A stretch of DNA of 7,012 bases from Thermoplasmata archaeon (GTDB taxonomy: Archaea; Thermoplasmatota; Thermoplasmata; Thermoplasmatales; Thermoplasmataceae), in assembly GCA_021850505.1 (NCBI GenBank), contig JAJZLW010000039.1:1-7012 (forward strand). The letters run 5' to 3'. Both the position numbers and the translations under genes were made by a program. Every line of letters starts with the position of its first letter. Position 1 is the stretch's first letter. The notes under the pieces were generated by a model. The model searched no databases and had not been told where the DNA came from. It saw only the letters and a program-made list of their open reading frames with translations. This document shows, in pieces, positions 5,705-7,012 of the stretch.

Positions 5705-6721
5705 TCAAAATGATTCAAGAGTGGACTGGCTGGACGAGGATAACGCTGAAATTATCTCATCCACATAAGACGTAACCCTCTGTTCTGAAAATGACCTCTC
5801 ATCGCACAGGTATTTTATCAGCTTATCTCTATCAGGGCGATTGAACCTGAAAACAGGATCCTGTATGGATGGTGGATTCCTGAAAAGATCGATGATCTCT
5901 TCCAGATGTTCAATTTCAGCGTTTCTTGCTTTTAGAACAGCATCTATGGAACCATATTTTTTGATCAGGTTCAGCGCAGTTTTAGCACCTACCCTCTCCA
6001 GACCTGAATTAAAATCTGTTCCCACCAGGATGCCGATCGATATAAGCTGATCCTGTGTGATAGCGTTTTTCTTAAGCGTTGCTTCCAGATCCAGTAATTC
6101 CGGTGACACATTAACATATAGATTCCTGCCTGGTATCTTTCTCCTGCCGCCGGTAACAAAATTCCTTAGAACACGTCTGGCACCGAATAGAAGACAGTCA
6201 TAGTCCTGTGAGACAACACCGGAAACAAGGCCCAGACGGGATAGAATTGAAGCCTGTGCCTCACCCTCTGATGGTGCCATGATATAAGGTACTCCCATCA
6301 GATCGAGTAGATGGGTCGATTCCTCAACGATCTCCCGGGTGATGTAATTTATCCTTGTCGATAGAGACCTTGCCCTTTCCATATCTCCGGACGCCTTAGC
6401 CTCCTCAAGGTCTGCTATGTTCTTTTCCCTGATAAGGCGCCTTTGTTCAATTGTGTTCTGTTTAAGCAACCCGGGTTTACCATCAAAAACATAGACAGGT
6501 TTGATATCGTTCTGCAAAAATGTTGCAGTCCTGAAGAAAAGACCTGATATGTGTGAAGTGATCCTTCCGTTTGAGTCCATCAGTGGGGTACCGTCTGCCT
6601 GCCTTATATTACTAAGAAATTGATATATTACGTTATAAGCGTCCACAGAGACAACCGATCCTTTCTGTTCCTTCAATGTAGTTGGCATCCTGACAACTAT
6701 ATCTGATATATCAACACCCAT
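5705..6721 (-). CDS. fen: Flap endonuclease 1 (FEN1/XPG family)
   Basis: FEN1 cuts 5' flaps during Okazaki fragment maturation and long-patch base excision repair, held on DNA by the PCNA clamp. The 338-residue length is typical for archaea. The product begins MGVDISDIV, with the family's Gly2. The acidic metal ligands are all present and in standard spacing: D27 (SVDAYN), D80 (VYVFDGKPG), E152 and E154 (APSEGEAQA), D173 and D175 (SQDYDCLLFG) and D236 (LVGTDFN). The arch/clamp helices lie between about residues 85 and 130. The helix-hairpin-helix follows at GLERVGAKTALNLIKKYG (240-257). The last seven residues, QSTLESF, are a PCNA-interacting (PIP) box, so the C-terminus is intact. Its ATG directly abuts the radB TGA, so the two are probably co-translated; GGAGTG seven bases upstream may serve as SD. 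Confidence 0.97.
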   Translation of the reverse strand: MGVDISDIVVRMPTTLKEQKGSVVSVDAYNVIYQFLSNIRQADGTPLMDSNGRITSHISGLFFRTATFLQNDIKPVYVFDGKPGLLKQNTIEQRRLIREKNIADLEEAKASGDMERARSLSTRINYITREIVEESTHLLDLMGVPYIMAPSEGEAQASILSRLGLVSGVVSQDYDCLLFGARRVLRNFVTGGRRKIPGRNLYVNVSPELLDLEATLKKNAITQDQLISIGILVGTDFNSGLERVGAKTALNLIKKYGSIDAVLKARNAEIEHLEEIIDLFRNPPSIQDPVFRFNRPDRDKLIKYLCDERSFSEQRVTSYVDEIISALSSSSQSTLESF

Positions 6722-7012
6722 TCAGGCACACTCCAGCCCGGTAGATACTATCCTGAAGGATGTGGATCTACCCTCTTCAATAGACCGGTGTTTTACAACC
6801 GTCATTTTTCGTATTCCCGATTCGCCTTTTTCTAACGAAAGTATGGCCTTGACAGCATGATCAATCACGAAACCGCCAAATGGCTGGAGCAGGCCGCTTC
6901 CTATATCCTGGTATATCTGGTTTGATATGAGCACCGGTATACTGAAATCAGACGCAATTGAGATAAGAACGGAGAGCTGTTTCTGAAAACCTAAAATCCT
7001 CGCCTGTGAATC
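6722..7012 (-). CDS. radB: RadB-like recombinase (RecA/RadA family), C-terminal part
   Basis: The minus-strand frame is open from the window end to TGA at 6724-6722, giving the last 96 residues; the start and Walker A lie outside. Visible are a helix DSQARILGFQKQLSVLISIA, the core strand of the RecA fold FSIPVLISNQIYQDI (ending in the 'NQ' of RecA/RadA motif), the glycine-rich turn LLQPFGGFVIDHAVKAIL, and the terminal strands LSLEKGESGIRKMTVVKHRS..EGRSTSFRI. The pattern 'GG..IDH..K.I..LEK' with 'KHRS..EG' matches archaeal RadB better than full-length RadA. RadB is a short RadA paralogue thought to modulate homologous recombination. It ends immediately at the fen1 ATG, which supports a shared recombination/replication operon. 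RadA is the less likely alternative, as the N-terminal HhH domain that would decide is not visible. Confidence 0.85.
   Translation of the reverse strand, partial: DSQARILGFQKQLSVLISIASDFSIPVLISNQIYQDIGSGLLQPFGGFVIDHAVKAILSLEKGESGIRKMTVVKHRSIEEGRSTSFRIVSTGLECA
6729..6734 (-). promoter_or_regulatory. Probable Shine-Dalgarno of fen1
   Basis: On the minus strand GGAGTG lies within the last radB codons and ends 7 nt before the fen1 ATG at 6721. It is a partial match to the GGAGGTG used elsewhere in this window and supports SD-led initiation of the second gene of the radB-fen1 unit. Confidence 0.5.

Noticed and set aside
1..7012. CRISPR array, insertion sequence or prophage traces
   Set aside because: No spaced direct repeats, transposase-like frames or terminal inverted repeats were seen; gene content is housekeeping and nearly gap-free.

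Overview
The window looks like chromosomal housekeeping DNA from an archaeon of the Thermoplasmatales (Thermoplasma/Ferroplasma/Cuniculiplasma-type 'plasma' archaea). The support is an archaeal-type TyrRS, an archaeal FEN1 with a C-terminal PIP box, a RadB fragment, an SMC-ScpA pair, moderate GC by eye, heavy use of AGA/AGG arginine and ATA isoleucine codons, and a mix of SD-led genes inside operons with apparently leaderless genes behind TATA boxes. The order is an inference from these traits and the species cannot be named.

Layout. Plus strand: smc (5' end outside the window), scpA, a Cas4-like nuclease encoded as two separate overlapping genes, then tyrS. The first four reading frames overlap one another (ATGA, 8 nt, GTGA) and read as one translationally coupled operon. 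tyrS follows after 18 nt with no SD but with a TATA-like element about 27 nt before its ATG, so it may have its own leaderless start. Minus strand, converging on tyrS: radB (5' end outside the window), fen1 directly abutting it, then a 56-codon AbrB/SpoVT-type regulator gene behind a well-placed TATA box. The 3' end of the AbrB gene overlaps the 3' end of tyrS by 14 bp. Nearly all bases are coding; the largest gap is 71 bp (5634-5704).

How the genes fit together. SMC and ScpA form the chromosome-compacting ring ATPase; no scpB is present here. RadB (recombinase paralogue) and FEN1 (flap nuclease) act in recombination and in Okazaki fragment maturation. The AbrB-like protein is probably a small dimeric DNA-binding regulator.

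The most unusual item is the split nuclease at 3645-4405. The first polypeptide carries the N-terminal Cys and the GxxxH motif followed by one membrane helix. The second begins with a membrane helix and then carries the PD...ExK core, a QxxxY motif and a Cx2Cx5C cluster. Together they hold the full set of Cas4-family catalytic and Fe-S residues, and by the positive-inside rule both soluble parts face the cytoplasm. The prediction is a two-subunit, membrane-tethered Cas4/RecB-like nuclease co-expressed with SMC-ScpA, with no CRISPR array or other cas gene in the window.
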